Positions 6,198 to 14,901 of a stretch of DNA of 37,265 bases are shown here, in pieces. Every line of letters starts with the position of its first letter. Position 1 is the stretch's first letter. Origin of the DNA: a virus. The notes below the pieces were generated by a model. That model saw only the letters and a program-made list of their open reading frames with translations, did no database searches and had not been told where the DNA came from. Location: IMG/VR virus record IMGVR_UViG_3300015372_000008, positions 1 through 37,265 of that record; one strand, written 5' to 3'. The position numbers and the translations under genes are program-made.

Positions 6198-9100
6198 GTG
6201 ACGTTCGCCCCTACTGAACTCGACTACCGGGGTATCGCCGGTTCGGCGTCGCTCATCGACTCGGACTCGACGACGTTCGTCAGCGGCCGTCTCTATGTGG
6301 TCGCGGTGTCGGTGTCGGGTTCGGTCGGCCGGACGACGACCTCCATCACGAACAACGCTGGGGTGTCGGGCACCTGGGCCGAGGCCCTGTCGGGTGGCAC
6401 GGACTCCACCTGGAGCGACGGCGTCAACTGGGCCACGACGTGTTTCACCTCTACGAACGCGTCGGGGACGGGCAGTATCCGCGCCAACCTGTCGGGGTCG
6501 GCGTCGTCGTCGCTGCGTATCCAGATCTTCGAGATCCCGGATGGGTTCGATACCTCGGGGATGATCGTCCAGTCGGTCATCGGGTTCACGGCATTGGGCG
6601 GCTCGGCGCAGTCGACCGCGAACCTGGCGAACAGCGCCGCCGCCGCGAACATGCGGCTCGGCTACTTCGTCCACCGGTTGACCGATGCGTTCACGGCTGC
6701 GAACGGCGGGACACTCGAAGGCGCGCACGCCGACACCTCGCCGAACTCGGTCACGGTCGGCCTCTGGTGGAAGGTGGGTGACGCCACCAGCGACCCGTCG
6801 GTGACCTACGCCGACAACAGCCGGACGACCGGCTACTGGGCCATCGAGATCAAGGCCGCGGCTGTTACCGAGTCGTTCGTTCCGGCTCGGGATCGGCTGC
6901 CGATCACGCCGCCCTACAGCGGGTACAACCTGCCGGCCCGTCGGCCGGTGGCGTGGCTGCCCGAGATGACGGCCGTAGGGGTGAGCACCGGCGCGCGGCT
7001 GCGGGTCGCGGAGCGGGCCCGTGTGGCTGTAGGACATGCGGCGACGAGCCCAGCCCGGCTGCGAACCCCTACCCGACTTCGGGCGGGCAAGGTCAAGGAC
7101 TCGACCAACGCGGCGCGGTTGAGGCTGGCGGTCCGGGCGAAGGCGACGCTCAGCATCTCGCCGTGGAAGGTCTCGGGCCGGCACCTGAACCTGAACGGTG
7201 TCGAGACGACCGTGAAGGGCGTCAGCCAGTACGTCGGTGCTGGATGGGGCGACGACGGCCTCACGAACACGTTCACCGGCGCGGCGTTGACCACCTTCGT
7301 CAATGACCTTGTCGACTGTGGCATCAACATCGTCCGGCTGCCGATGCAGGACGACACCGGCTCGACCTACCGGGCCTTCGTGAAGGGCGTCATCGAGGCG
7401 TGCGCCGCCCAGAACATCTACTGCGTCTTGAACCCGCAGGACGGCGCCCCGGGCACGTGGGCCGGGAACCAGTGGCCGACGCAGTCCACGACGAACGACA
7501 CGGCGATCGCGGCGGCGAACTTCCTGATCGCCTACTGGAACTACCTCCCGGCGGCCGACCGGAAGTGGGTCCTGTTCGAGACGATCAACGAACCGACACT
7601 CGACTGGCTCGTGCCGAGCGAGGTCACCGCGTGGAAGAACGGGCACATCGCGGCGATCGATGTCCTCCGGGCCGGTGGCTATGACGGGCCGATCCTGTGC
7701 GACGGGATGAACTATTCGTGGACGATCCCGGTCGAGGGTGAGGTGTTGACGATCCTCGCGCACGACCCGAACGTGTGGTTCGCGTCGCACCGGTACGCCA
7801 CCCCGGATGGCACGACCTACCTGGGGGATAGCGACCCGACCACCGATTGGAAACCGGCGTGGCCCGACGTGGCCGATTCGATCGGGTTCGCGTTCGTCCA
7901 GGGCGAGTGGGGGCCCTACAACGGTGGGCTCGGGAGCGGCCGGACCCTCGACGACAACCTGGATGGCTGGTGCACCACGATGGCCGCGGAGATCACGGCG
8001 GCCCGTGGCCTCGATGATTGCGCCGGAATGTTCGGTTGGATCTGGGTCTGGTCCGACGAGAACACGATGCGCTCCTATGACGACTGGAACGACACGCAGA
8101 CTGTCACGCCCGTGCGTTGGGGCGACATGGTCTGCGGGATGTTCACCGCCGTCGCGGTGAGCGTCGGGGCCCGGTTGCGGACGAGCCTGAAAGCCCGAGC
8201 GCTGGTAGCGCACGGGGCGCCGAACGAAACGCCGCGGTTGAGGGTGGCGGTCCGGGCGAAGATCACGCCTGTTCACGCAGGGACGGGGCAAGCGGCCCGG
8301 CTCAGGACCGCTACCCGGGCTAGGACCCTGGTGGCGAAGGGCGCGTCGACGAGCGCGCCCCGCCTGCGAATAGCAGAACGGGCGCGGGCGCTCGTCGCGC
8401 ACGCGGCGCCGAACGAGGCCGGTCGGCTCCGGGCGGTTGAATGGACCCGGGTCACGAGCGTGAAGGGCGCCGGCACGAGCGCGCCGCGGCTCAGAACCGC
8501 TACCCGGGCTCGGGCCCTCGTCGCGAAGGGCGCGTCCACGTCCGCACCCCGGCTGCGGGTAGCGGAGCGGGCCCGGGCCGTGGTGGCCCACGCGGCGACC
8601 GGAACCGCTACCAGGGCTCGGGTCGCGGAACGGTTCCTGGCAGGAGCGCTCCACGCGGCGCCGAACGAGACGACCCGGCTCCGGGGGGCGGTGAAGATCG
8701 GGGCGTTCGGGTCGCAGGCCCTCAACGTGATGACTGGCGCGTTCCTGCGGGTGGCGGAACGGGCGCGGGCGGCGGACACGCACGCGGCGGCGGGACAGGC
8801 GACACGGCTCCGTACGACGGTCCGGTTGCGGGACACGAGCGTGAAGGGCGCGTCGACGGCGGCACCGCGGCTGCGGGTAGCGGAGCGGGCGCGGGCGGCG
8901 GGTCTCCACGCGGTGAGTGACACGGCACGCCTACGGGCGGTAGGGGATCTGCGGGCGGGGACGGCGGGCGCGCACGCGTCTCCTAGCGTGCTGAGGATCA
9001 GCGGGCGGACCAGGGCCGTTGTTGCGCATGCGGCCCCGGTGGCCGCGCCGCGGCTGCGGGCGGCGGTCCGGGCTCGGACGGCAGGGGTCCACGCTGCCCC

Positions 9101-9797
9101 CACGGTGACCCCCAGGCTCCGCCTGGCTGTCCGGGCTCGGGTTGCTGTCGCCCACGCTGCGCCGGCTCAGGCGGCCCGCTTGAGGGCCGCGGTGAAGCTC
9201 CGGGCGCTCGGGACGCAGGTCGGGATCGCCCAGACGGGTGCCCGCCTCCGGCTGGCTGTCCGGCAACGGGCCCAGGGCGCCCACGCGGCCCCGGCGGAGA
9301 CGACACGGCTCCGTGTGGCCTCGCGGACCCGGGCAGGCTCCGTGAAGGGCGCTCTGGCGGCGCCGCGGCTCCGGGCGGCGATCCGGACCCGGGTCACGAG
9401 CGTGAAGGGCGCCGGCGCTCAGCCGCGGCTGCGGGCGGCGGTCCGGGCACGGTCCGGGGCGCGGCACGACGCGGCGACACCGGGCCGGCTGCGGATCGCT
9501 ACCAGGAGTAGGTCCGTCGGCTACGTGAAGGGCTCGAACCCGGCGACCCGGCTGCGGGTGTCGGTGAGGTCCTACGTCCTGTACTCGCCCGGGTTCGGGA
9601 CCCGGGCCCTGTTGCGGGTCGCGGCGCGGCTGCGGGCCCGTGTGTTCCAGGTCCCGCCGGGAGAGGTGACCTGCTCCAGCTCGACGTTGGAGCCGGCCCG
9701 GATTTCCTCGGCCACACTGGAGCCGGTGAACGTGACAGCCGGCGCGCTGGTGCCGGCTATGACCTCGGCCTGTTCGCTGGAGGAATGCGATGCGTAA
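6198..9797 (+). CDS. Giant virion-surface protein: GH5-type glycanase domain inside an Arg-rich repeat array
   Basis: 1199 residues from GTG 6198 (GGAGG 10 nt upstream). Residues 1-260 form a beta-rich, Ser/Thr-rich domain. About 264-318 hold three arginine-rich repeats. About 322-650 match a GH5 (cellulase-like) TIM barrel: NIVRLPMQ with the conserved Arg, NEP with the acid/base Glu (E465), HRY (H531), GEWG with the nucleophile Glu (E570) and WIWVW near the end. About 657-1150 hold some 24 more repeats (RLR.A.RAR). The end has four 10-residue units (SSATLEP type). GH5 enzymes hydrolyse beta-linked polysaccharides, so a capsule or cell-wall depolymerase on the virion is likely. It lies just upstream of the portal gene, so a head fibre is as likely as a tail fibre. 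Confidence 0.8.
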   Translation: MTFAPTELDYRGIAGSASLIDSDSTTFVSGRLYVVAVSVSGSVGRTTTSITNNAGVSGTWAEALSGGTDSTWSDGVNWATTCFTSTNASGTGSIRANLSGSASSSLRIQIFEIPDGFDTSGMIVQSVIGFTALGGSAQSTANLANSAAAANMRLGYFVHRLTDAFTAANGGTLEGAHADTSPNSVTVGLWWKVGDATSDPSVTYADNSRTTGYWAIEIKAAAVTESFVPARDRLPITPPYSGYNLPARRPVAWLPEMTAVGVSTGARLRVAERARVAVGHAATSPARLRTPTRLRAGKVKDSTNAARLRLAVRAKATLSISPWKVSGRHLNLNGVETTVKGVSQYVGAGWGDDGLTNTFTGAALTTFVNDLVDCGINIVRLPMQDDTGSTYRAFVKGVIEACAAQNIYCVLNPQDGAPGTWAGNQWPTQSTTNDTAIAAANFLIAYWNYLPAADRKWVLFETINEPTLDWLVPSEVTAWKNGHIAAIDVLRAGGYDGPILCDGMNYSWTIPVEGEVLTILAHDPNVWFASHRYATPDGTTYLGDSDPTTDWKPAWPDVADSIGFAFVQGEWGPYNGGLGSGRTLDDNLDGWCTTMAAEITAARGLDDCAGMFGWIWVWSDENTMRSYDDWNDTQTVTPVRWGDMVCGMFTAVAVSVGARLRTSLKARALVAHGAPNETPRLRVAVRAKITPVHAGTGQAARLRTATRARTLVAKGASTSAPRLRIAERARALVAHAAPNEAGRLRAVEWTRVTSVKGAGTSAPRLRTATRARALVAKGASTSAPRLRVAERARAVVAHAATGTATRARVAERFLAGALHAAPNETTRLRGAVKIGAFGSQALNVMTGAFLRVAERARAADTHAAAGQATRLRTTVRLRDTSVKGASTAAPRLRVAERARAAGLHAVSDTARLRAVGDLRAGTAGAHASPSVLRISGRTRAVVAHAAPVAAPRLRAAVRARTAGVHAAPTVTPRLRLAVRARVAVAHAAPAQAARLRAAVKLRALGTQVGIAQTGARLRLAVRQRAQGAHAAPAETTRLRVASRTRAGSVKGALAAPRLRAAIRTRVTSVKGAGAQPRLRAAVRARSGARHDAATPGRLRIATRSRSVGYVKGSNPATRLRVSVRSYVLYSPGFGTRALLRVAARLRARVFQVPPGEVTCSSSTLEPARISSATLEPVNVTAGALVPAMTSACSLEECDA
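6990..7150 (+). repeat. First block of Arg-rich coding repeats (3 units)
   Basis: Three units of about 20 codons (RLRVAERAR, RLRTPTRLR, RLRLAVRAK) lie directly before the GH5 domain. The DNA is diverged while the RLR.A.R pattern is kept, so these are protein repeats more than recent DNA duplications. Confidence 0.8.
8163..9650 (+). repeat. Second block of Arg-rich coding repeats (about 24 units)
   Basis: About 24 units of 19-23 residues begin RLR.A.RAR and end in one of two flavours, HAAP-like or VKGAS-like. Roughly a quarter of the residues are Arg and very few are acidic. Some neighbouring units are close at DNA level, such as the VAKGASTSAP pair, pointing to expansion by duplication. Confidence 0.85.
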
Positions 9798-10080
9798 CGG
9801 TGGAACGGCATGGTTCACGTTCACGTTCGGGAAGTTGAAGCCCACGGCCCAAGATGCCGACCCGGTCCCGGTCGAAGTGGAGATGCGGGTCCCGGATGAC
9901 AGCAAGCAGGTGTGGACCTACGGGCTGGATCCGGAGATCGTCCGGGACTCCGTGGGCCACTACCACATGGAGACACCGCCGATGGATCACCCGGCTGGCG
10001 GGACGTACACGCTCCTCGCGCGCGGCCCCGGCTATCCGGAGACGCGGTGCGAGATCAAGGTCGAACCGGCCTACTGGTAG
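9790..10080 (+). CDS. Small beta-sandwich-like virion protein
   Basis: 96 residues from ATG 9790, overlapping the end of the GH5 protein gene by 8 nt, with GGAGG at 9779-9783 inside that gene. The strand pattern (AWFTFTFGKLKP, VPVEVEMRVPD, GHYHMETPP, GGTYTLLARGPGYPETRCEIKV) is that of a single Ig-like domain: the GxY/H motif followed by a strand and a final E.KV strand resembles small phage attachment or chaperone-like domains. Translational coupling to the giant fibre gene suggests a partner, perhaps a capping or assembly protein. Family not recognised. Confidence 0.65.
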   Translation: MRNGGTAWFTFTFGKLKPTAQDADPVPVEVEMRVPDDSKQVWTYGLDPEIVRDSVGHYHMETPPMDHPAGGTYTLLARGPGYPETRCEIKVEPAYW

Positions 10081-10086
10081 GGGCCG

Positions 10087-10092
10087 TAGGAT
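10087..10092 (+). promoter_or_regulatory. Candidate -10 (TAGGAT) before the portal gene
   Basis: TAGGAT (TANNNT) stands 21 nt before ATG 10114, which has a strong GGGGGGAG ribosome site. A transcript from here would have a very short leader. The same hexamer precedes the adaptor gene at 18431. No -35 box is evident. Confidence 0.25.
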
Positions 10093-10113
10093 GCGCGATC
10101 GAGGGGGGAGCTG

Positions 10114-12540
10114 ATGGCACGCCGCCGGGCAGTGAACGAGACCGTCGCGGCGGGCGGCGACCAAGTCACCGTAGGAGGCCAGCCGGCGCAGAACCGGCGG
10201 ATCACCGCGCAGGCGCAGACGCTCGACATCGCCGACCGCAAGGTGATCAAGCGGGTCCAGGCCACGAAACAGGAGTGGCAGGGCGAGGCCTGGTCCTACT
10301 ACGACTCGGTCCCGCCGGTCGGCTTCGCGACGGACTTCATCGGCAACGCGATGTCGAGGATCCGCTACTACATCGGCTACCAGCCCGACCCGTCGTCGTG
10401 GCCGATCGAGGTCGACCCGGAGGATCCGCCCGAGGACTTCGACCAGACCGCCTACGAGAAGGCCCAGGCGGCGCTCGTGAGGATGAACACGGGCTCGGGG
10501 TTGCAGGAGATGGGCCGCAAGACCGGGATCAACTTGACGATCCCGGGCGAGTGCTTCCTGGTGGCCCGCCACGCGCCGGATGAGGTATCTGGCGTAGACG
10601 TTGAGCGGTTCGACGTCTACAGCAACGACGAGATCGAGTTCCCGCGTTCGGGCGGGGCGGTGAAGATCAAGCCAGGCGGCGACGCCGACGCGGAGATCAA
10701 GCTGGACCCGGCACGGTCGCTGGTGGTGCGGATCTGGCGTCCTCATCCCCGTAGGGGCGAACTGGCGATCACGCCGATGCGCCGGCTGTTGGAGCCCTGT
10801 GAGGAGCTGCTGCTCATCCAGCGCTACTTCCGGAGCGCGACTCGGTCCCGGCTGAACGCAGGCGTGTGGCTGGTCCCGAAGTCGGCGAAGCTCGGGCCCG
10901 ATGACAACAAGGATCCGGAACACCCCGACGGCGTCGACATCCTGGCGGACAAGCTGGTCCGGCACTTCTCGACACCGATCGACGACGAAGGCAGCGCGGC
11001 GGCGGTGGTCCCGTTCCTACTGCACGTAGCGGGCGAGACGATCGACCAGTTCAGGCACCAGAGCTTCGCCCGAGAGTTCGACAAGACAGCGATGGCCCGG
11101 GTGCCACAACTCCTCGGCGCGATCGCTGGAGGGGTGGATCTCCCGGACCAGGTGGTACTGGGGTTAGGAGATGTGAAGTTCCGCAACGCCGAGGTCATCA
11201 CCGACGAGCAGTTCAAGCTCCATCTGGATCCCCTCGCAGGGGTCCTGTGCCGGAGCTGGACGGTCGGCTACCTCTACCCGTTCATGGAGGCCAAGGACCT
11301 CGACTTCGGGCCGATCGACCCGGAGGTCGCGCGCCGGTTCCTGATCTGGTACGACCCCTCGGCCGCGACGAAGGACCCCGACCAGGCCGAGTCCAGCAAC
11401 TTCGGTTACGAGAACGATCTGCTGGCGGGCCGGGTGTGGCGGCGGGTGAACAACTACACCGAGGAGGACGCGCCGGACGAGGAGGAGCTGGGCCAGAAGG
11501 CCGAGGCCCGCAAGGCCGCGATGCCGCCGACGCCGGAGCAGCCCACCGCGCCGGAGGAGCCCGGGGCGCCTCCACCGACGGATCAGGGCGACGACGAGCT
11601 ACCGCTCGCCGCCGCGGTCGTGGTCCCGCCGTGGGAGATCGTGACGGCCGGCCCGCGACGCCGAGCAGCGCTAGGAGCCCGGCTCGCCGCTGCGGAAGGC
11701 GCGGCGCGGTACCGGCTTCAGTCGGCGGCGGACACGGCGATGCGCGATGCCTACAAGCGGATTGGGGCGCAGGTCCGGGCGAAGGCCAACGCCGAGCTAC
11801 GGGCCGAGCTTCGGCATCTGCAGAACCGTGCGATCGTTGCGGCGCTAGGGGTTCAGCGGGTCGAGTCGTTGGGGGTGTCGCCGGGCCAGGCAGTCGCGGA
11901 TGCGCTCGATGAGCTGGAGGCCCGCTTCCATGAGATCGTCCTCGCGCATCAGGAGAACGTGATCCGCATGATCGCGGGAGCGGCGGGCGCGTCGACGGGC
12001 GCGTTGTGGGCGCGGGTGGAGGGCCGCTACGGCGACGCTCGGGAGGCGGCGTGGGGCGAGATGCGGGCCCGTCTGGAGAAGCTGTCGGCGGATGATCTGT
12101 TCCTGGCGATGATCGCGGCGGCGCCGAAGCGGCGGCCGTCGGTCATCCCGATCGAGGAGGCGCTCGGCGAATTCGATGTGACCGTGTCGATCCCGCCGAA
12201 CGTCGCGCGTGAGGTCCTGTCGATCAGCGGCGGGGTACCGGCGCCGGTTGCGACGGAGCCGCTGACCCTAGGCGGGGTAGCGACTGGGCCGATCGCGGTG
12301 GAGACGGTCGAGGAGCAGGGCATGACGTTCGAGGGCTACGAGTGGATCTACGGTGATCCGGGCACGCGCACGACCGTCTTCGAGCCGCACTACGAATTGA
12401 ACGGCCTGAAGTTCACCGATTTCAGCGACGTGGCCCTTGCCAATAGCGAGGATTGGCCTCCTGGTCCGTCCTACTTCCCGGGCGATCACCCGGGCTGCCA
12501 ATGTGACTACGCCCCGTTCGTCGGGGTGAAGGAGGGCTAG
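10114..12540 (+). CDS. Portal protein fused to a MuF-like C-terminal domain
   Basis: 808 residues from ATG 10114. Residues about 45-450 follow the actinophage portal layout: WSYYDSVPPVGFATDFIGNAMSRIRYYIGY near the start, a beta-rich middle, the segment VVRIWRPHPRRGELAITPMRRLLEPCEELLLIQ, and helical segments around 330-450. A Pro/Glu-rich linker (about 470-495) leads to a helical region and a MuF-like end (EPHYELNGLKF, GDHPGCQCDY). The portal ring forms the DNA entry vertex; MuF domains are minor head proteins. Portal-MuF fusions are known in actinophages. The terminase large subunit, usually next to the portal, is not in this window. Confidence 0.9.
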   Translation: MARRRAVNETVAAGGDQVTVGGQPAQNRRITAQAQTLDIADRKVIKRVQATKQEWQGEAWSYYDSVPPVGFATDFIGNAMSRIRYYIGYQPDPSSWPIEVDPEDPPEDFDQTAYEKAQAALVRMNTGSGLQEMGRKTGINLTIPGECFLVARHAPDEVSGVDVERFDVYSNDEIEFPRSGGAVKIKPGGDADAEIKLDPARSLVVRIWRPHPRRGELAITPMRRLLEPCEELLLIQRYFRSATRSRLNAGVWLVPKSAKLGPDDNKDPEHPDGVDILADKLVRHFSTPIDDEGSAAAVVPFLLHVAGETIDQFRHQSFAREFDKTAMARVPQLLGAIAGGVDLPDQVVLGLGDVKFRNAEVITDEQFKLHLDPLAGVLCRSWTVGYLYPFMEAKDLDFGPIDPEVARRFLIWYDPSAATKDPDQAESSNFGYENDLLAGRVWRRVNNYTEEDAPDEEELGQKAEARKAAMPPTPEQPTAPEEPGAPPPTDQGDDELPLAAAVVVPPWEIVTAGPRRRAALGARLAAAEGAARYRLQSAADTAMRDAYKRIGAQVRAKANAELRAELRHLQNRAIVAALGVQRVESLGVSPGQAVADALDELEARFHEIVLAHQENVIRMIAGAAGASTGALWARVEGRYGDAREAAWGEMRARLEKLSADDLFLAMIAAAPKRRPSVIPIEEALGEFDVTVSIPPNVAREVLSISGGVPAPVATEPLTLGGVATGPIAVETVEEQGMTFEGYEWIYGDPGTRTTVFEPHYELNGLKFTDFSDVALANSEDWPPGPSYFPGDHPGCQCDYAPFVGVKEG

Positions 12541-12543
12541 GAG

Positions 12544-13944
12544 ATGGACCCGACGATCACGAGGTTGAGCCTCGGCTGGCGTGCGGTCGTGGCGATGGAG
12601 GGCATGACCGATGACGGCCGCGGGTTCGGGGCGCTCGACTGGCGGGCCCTGCCGTTGTCGCTGTCGACGCAGACCGTCACGGCCTATGAGCATCTGGGTG
12701 GGTTCATCAGCGGCCGGATCGACACGCTGGAGAAGTACGGGTCGGTCGTCGTCGGCACCGGCGTTTTCAACGACGACGAGGATGGGCTCCGGGCCGCGGA
12801 GCTACTGGCGAACGGATCGCTGAGGGGCGTCTCGATGGACGCGCTCGGGCAGGGCCAGTTCGTCTGCTCCGAGTACGAGACGATCGAGGACCCGTGGGGC
12901 GTCTACGAGATGTGCACCGACGGGATCTTCTATTACCCGGAGGCCACGATCCTCGGGATGCACCAGGTAGCGACCCCGGCATTCGCGGCGACGCTGATGG
13001 AGCCGATCCCTGACGGCGAGACCGAGGAGGACGCGGCGGCGGCGGTGAAACTGATGGTCGCGGCGGCCGAGACGCTGTATGTCCCGGTCCCGGACCTACC
13101 GAACCTGCCGACGGCGCAGGCGGAGGGCTACACGGCGGCCCTACGGGCGCTCCTCGCTTCGATCGCGGTCCCCGACGAGCTCTCCCCGCCGGTGAAGCCT
13201 CCGGCGGCGTGGTTCGAGGCGCCGGAGCCGGATTGGATCGTGCCGCTCCACATCCGTGACGACGGCAGCGTCCAGGGCCACATCGCGGCGTGGGGCGAAT
13301 GCCACCTCGGGATCCAGGATGTCTGCACGATCGCGCCCCACTCGGCGACCGACTACCGCTACTACCACCTGGGGATGCTGATCACGGAGGAGGGCGACGA
13401 GGTCCGGGTCGGGCAGGTCACGCTCGGCACCGGCCACGCCGACCTCCATGTCGGGGTCCGTTCGGCGATGGCGCACTATGACGACACGGGCTGCGCCGTG
13501 GCGGACATCGTGGTCCGGGACGGGAAGCACGGGATCTGGGCGTGTGGGGCGGCGCGCCCGGGGATCACCCCGGAGCAGGTGCGGGAGTTCAACGCGACAG
13601 GTCCGTCGGGGGACTGGCGTCCTATTCCGGGTAGCGGCCTGGAGCTGGTCGCGGTCCTGCAGGTGAACGTCCCCGGATTCCCACTGGTCGCGTCGGCCGT
13701 CGACCTCGTCGAGGTAGTGGACACCGAGAAACGCGTTTCCAGTGTGCGGCCGGAGCAGGGGGCGCTGGTAGCTGGGCTAGGACCTCGTCACGTGGCTGCT
13801 CAGGGCCTGACGGCGCTGCGGGCAGAGCGGAAGGCGAGGCTGGCGTTGGAGGCCCGTGTCACCAAGGTCGAGCGGATGTTGACGCTCCTGGTGGACCGGC
13901 AGGCGGACCAGTTGGTGAACGACCTGATCGCCGAGATCCAGTAG
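12544..13944 (+). CDS. Capsid maturation protease
   Basis: 466 residues from ATG 12544, directly after TAGGAG. The N-terminal domain has the actinophage prohead protease pattern: DDGRGFGALDWRALPLSLSTQTV, then EHLGG (H50), GRIDTLEKYG, GTGVFNDDEDG, and LRGVSMDA with the candidate nucleophile S97. The C-terminal half carries the family's second conserved block (GHIAAWGECHLGI, TDYRYYHLGMLITEEGDEV, GTGHA, AHYDDTG, GIWACGAARPGITPEQVREF, GDWRPI, LQVNVPGFPL). These enzymes cut scaffold and capsid N termini during head maturation, which fits the long N-terminal region of the capsid protein. An internal copy of the dispersed repeat lies at 13721-13747. Confidence 0.9.
   Translation: MDPTITRLSLGWRAVVAMEGMTDDGRGFGALDWRALPLSLSTQTVTAYEHLGGFISGRIDTLEKYGSVVVGTGVFNDDEDGLRAAELLANGSLRGVSMDALGQGQFVCSEYETIEDPWGVYEMCTDGIFYYPEATILGMHQVATPAFAATLMEPIPDGETEEDAAAAVKLMVAAAETLYVPVPDLPNLPTAQAEGYTAALRALLASIAVPDELSPPVKPPAAWFEAPEPDWIVPLHIRDDGSVQGHIAAWGECHLGIQDVCTIAPHSATDYRYYHLGMLITEEGDEVRVGQVTLGTGHADLHVGVRSAMAHYDDTGCAVADIVVRDGKHGIWACGAARPGITPEQVREFNATGPSGDWRPIPGSGLELVAVLQVNVPGFPLVASAVDLVEVVDTEKRVSSVRPEQGALVAGLGPRHVAAQGLTALRAERKARLALEARVTKVERMLTLLVDRQADQLVNDLIAEIQ
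13721..13747 (-). repeat. Dispersed operator-like repeat, copy B (inverted)
   Basis: 27 bp identical to the reverse complement of the copy at 36970-36996, including the perfect palindrome GAAACGCGTTTC. It lies inside the capsid protease gene, encoding DTEKRVSSV, in a variable linker between the conserved domain and the C-terminal helix. Identity over 27 bp inside a coding region implies selection or a recent common origin of the DNA site. Confidence 0.8.
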
Positions 13945-13953
13945 GAGATCCCG

Positions 13954-14523
13954 ATGTCGCGGTGCGGGTGCGAGACGGTCAGCGGCTGCCAGTGCTTCGT
14001 GAGCCCCGGGGACGGGATCAACGTCTCCGGGGCGGGGTCGTCGGCGGACCCGTTCGTAGTAGCGGTTGCTCTGTCTGGGGATGGTGGGCAGACGGCGGAG
14101 TTCTCCAGCGGTGATCTACTGGTGGACGGCTCCGGGACCCGGGACACGCTCGGGACCGTGTCCGTCGCGCAGAGCGGCGCCCGCGCGAGCGCGTTCACCG
14201 AGGCCAGCTACCGGATCGCGATGGACGAGGTCTACGCGACGTTGATCGGCACGATCAGCGCGGCGGGTTCGGCTGGGAACGTGATCACGGTGACGGCGGC
14301 GGCGCTGCCGACCCCGAAGTACATCAGCGGGGTCGTCGGGATCTTCCGGTACACGCGGGCGGCGGGCGCCGGGACCTATGTGGGCATCGTGAGCATGGCG
14401 GCGGGCGGGGTCCTGACGTTGTTCGACGGGTCGGGTGTGAGCGGGATCGGGTTGACGCCGTCGTTCGCGACGGCGAGCACGGACGCGGTCGAGATCAGCC
14501 TGCACTATCCGGCGCTCGTGTAG
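13954..14523 (+). CDS. Head structural/decoration protein with Cys-rich N terminus
   Basis: 189 residues from ATG 13954, preceded by AGGAGA. The N terminus (MSRCGCETVSGCQC) followed by GDGINVSGAGSSADPFVV is a signature of many actinophage structural proteins, in which a short Cys cluster leads to a Gly-rich beta unit. The remainder alternates strands and Gly turns (GNVITVTAAAL, KYISGVVGIFRYTRAAGAGTYVGIV), fitting a beta-sandwich. Its place between protease and major capsid protein suggests a capsid decoration or cement protein. Confidence 0.65.
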   Translation: MSRCGCETVSGCQCFVSPGDGINVSGAGSSADPFVVAVALSGDGGQTAEFSSGDLLVDGSGTRDTLGTVSVAQSGARASAFTEASYRIAMDEVYATLIGTISAAGSAGNVITVTAAALPTPKYISGVVGIFRYTRAAGAGTYVGIVSMAAGGVLTLFDGSGVSGIGLTPSFATASTDAVEISLHYPALV

Positions 14524-14530
14524 CTGGGCT

Positions 14531-14734
14531 ATGACGCCTCGCCCGCCACTGCCGATCCTGCGCGAGCTGGGCCTGATCGTGATCGCGGTCGTATCGCTGG
14601 TCCTCATGGCGGTACTCCTGATCGTGGAGGACAATGTCGACCACGCGGCGCTGGTCGTGTTCTCGAACACGGCCGCGGTGTCGGTCGGGGCGCTCGTCGG
14701 TGGGGCCACGAAACCGCCTGTCCCTCCGCCCTAG
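14531..14734 (+). CDS. Small membrane protein
   Basis: 67 residues from ATG 14531, 7 nt after the previous stop, without a clear ribosome site. A long hydrophobic segment (LGLIVIAVVSLVLMAVLLIV, about 14-33) is followed by EDNVDH and a weaker second segment (AALVVFSNTAAVSVGALVGGA), then a Pro-rich end (TKPPVPPP). Small membrane proteins are occasionally found among head genes in actinophages; holin-like function is possible but the location is not typical. It closes the operon before the capsid leader. Confidence 0.6.
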   Translation: MTPRPPLPILRELGLIVIAVVSLVLMAVLLIVEDNVDHAALVVFSNTAAVSVGALVGGATKPPVPPP

Positions 14735-14858
14735 ATCGATAGTCCGAAACAAACGATCATCGACAGCGTTACTAAGCGACACGCCACTAGGCGCCTCCCT
14801 AGACGGCCAATAGGCGGGTTTGAACACGCGGTGGCCGGGCCGTGCTATCTTCCCGGCC
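14735..14858 (+). promoter_or_regulatory. Promoter/operator region of the major capsid gene
   Basis: This part of the 238-nt gap is locally AT-richer (14735-14782). TATCTT (14846-14851) is a good -10 hexamer; TTGAAC (14820-14825) resembles a -35 box but the 20-nt spacing is long. GGCCGGG (14833-14839) and CCCGGCC (14852-14858) flank the -10 symmetrically, so the promoter is embedded in an inverted repeat that could be an operator. The capsid protein is needed in the largest amount, so its own promoter is plausible. Confidence 0.5.
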
Positions 14859-14901
14859 CAGTCGTCGGGTCCGTAGGGCCTCCGGCTTCGCAGGTCGCAG
14901 G

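Noticed and set aside
5958-8909. 983-residue open frame on the - strand
   Set aside because: It is antisense to the GH5 protein gene, consists of low-complexity Arg/Pro/Gly sequence, and is explained by codon bias in GC-rich DNA; no ribosome site or domain supports it.
6990-9650. Possible CRISPR-like or direct DNA repeat array
   Set aside because: The repeats are in frame, diverged in DNA and have no constant spacers; they are protein repeats.
8931-9905. Further antisense open frames opposite the Arg-rich repeats
   Set aside because: They mirror the repeat array in another frame and lack start signals and folds.
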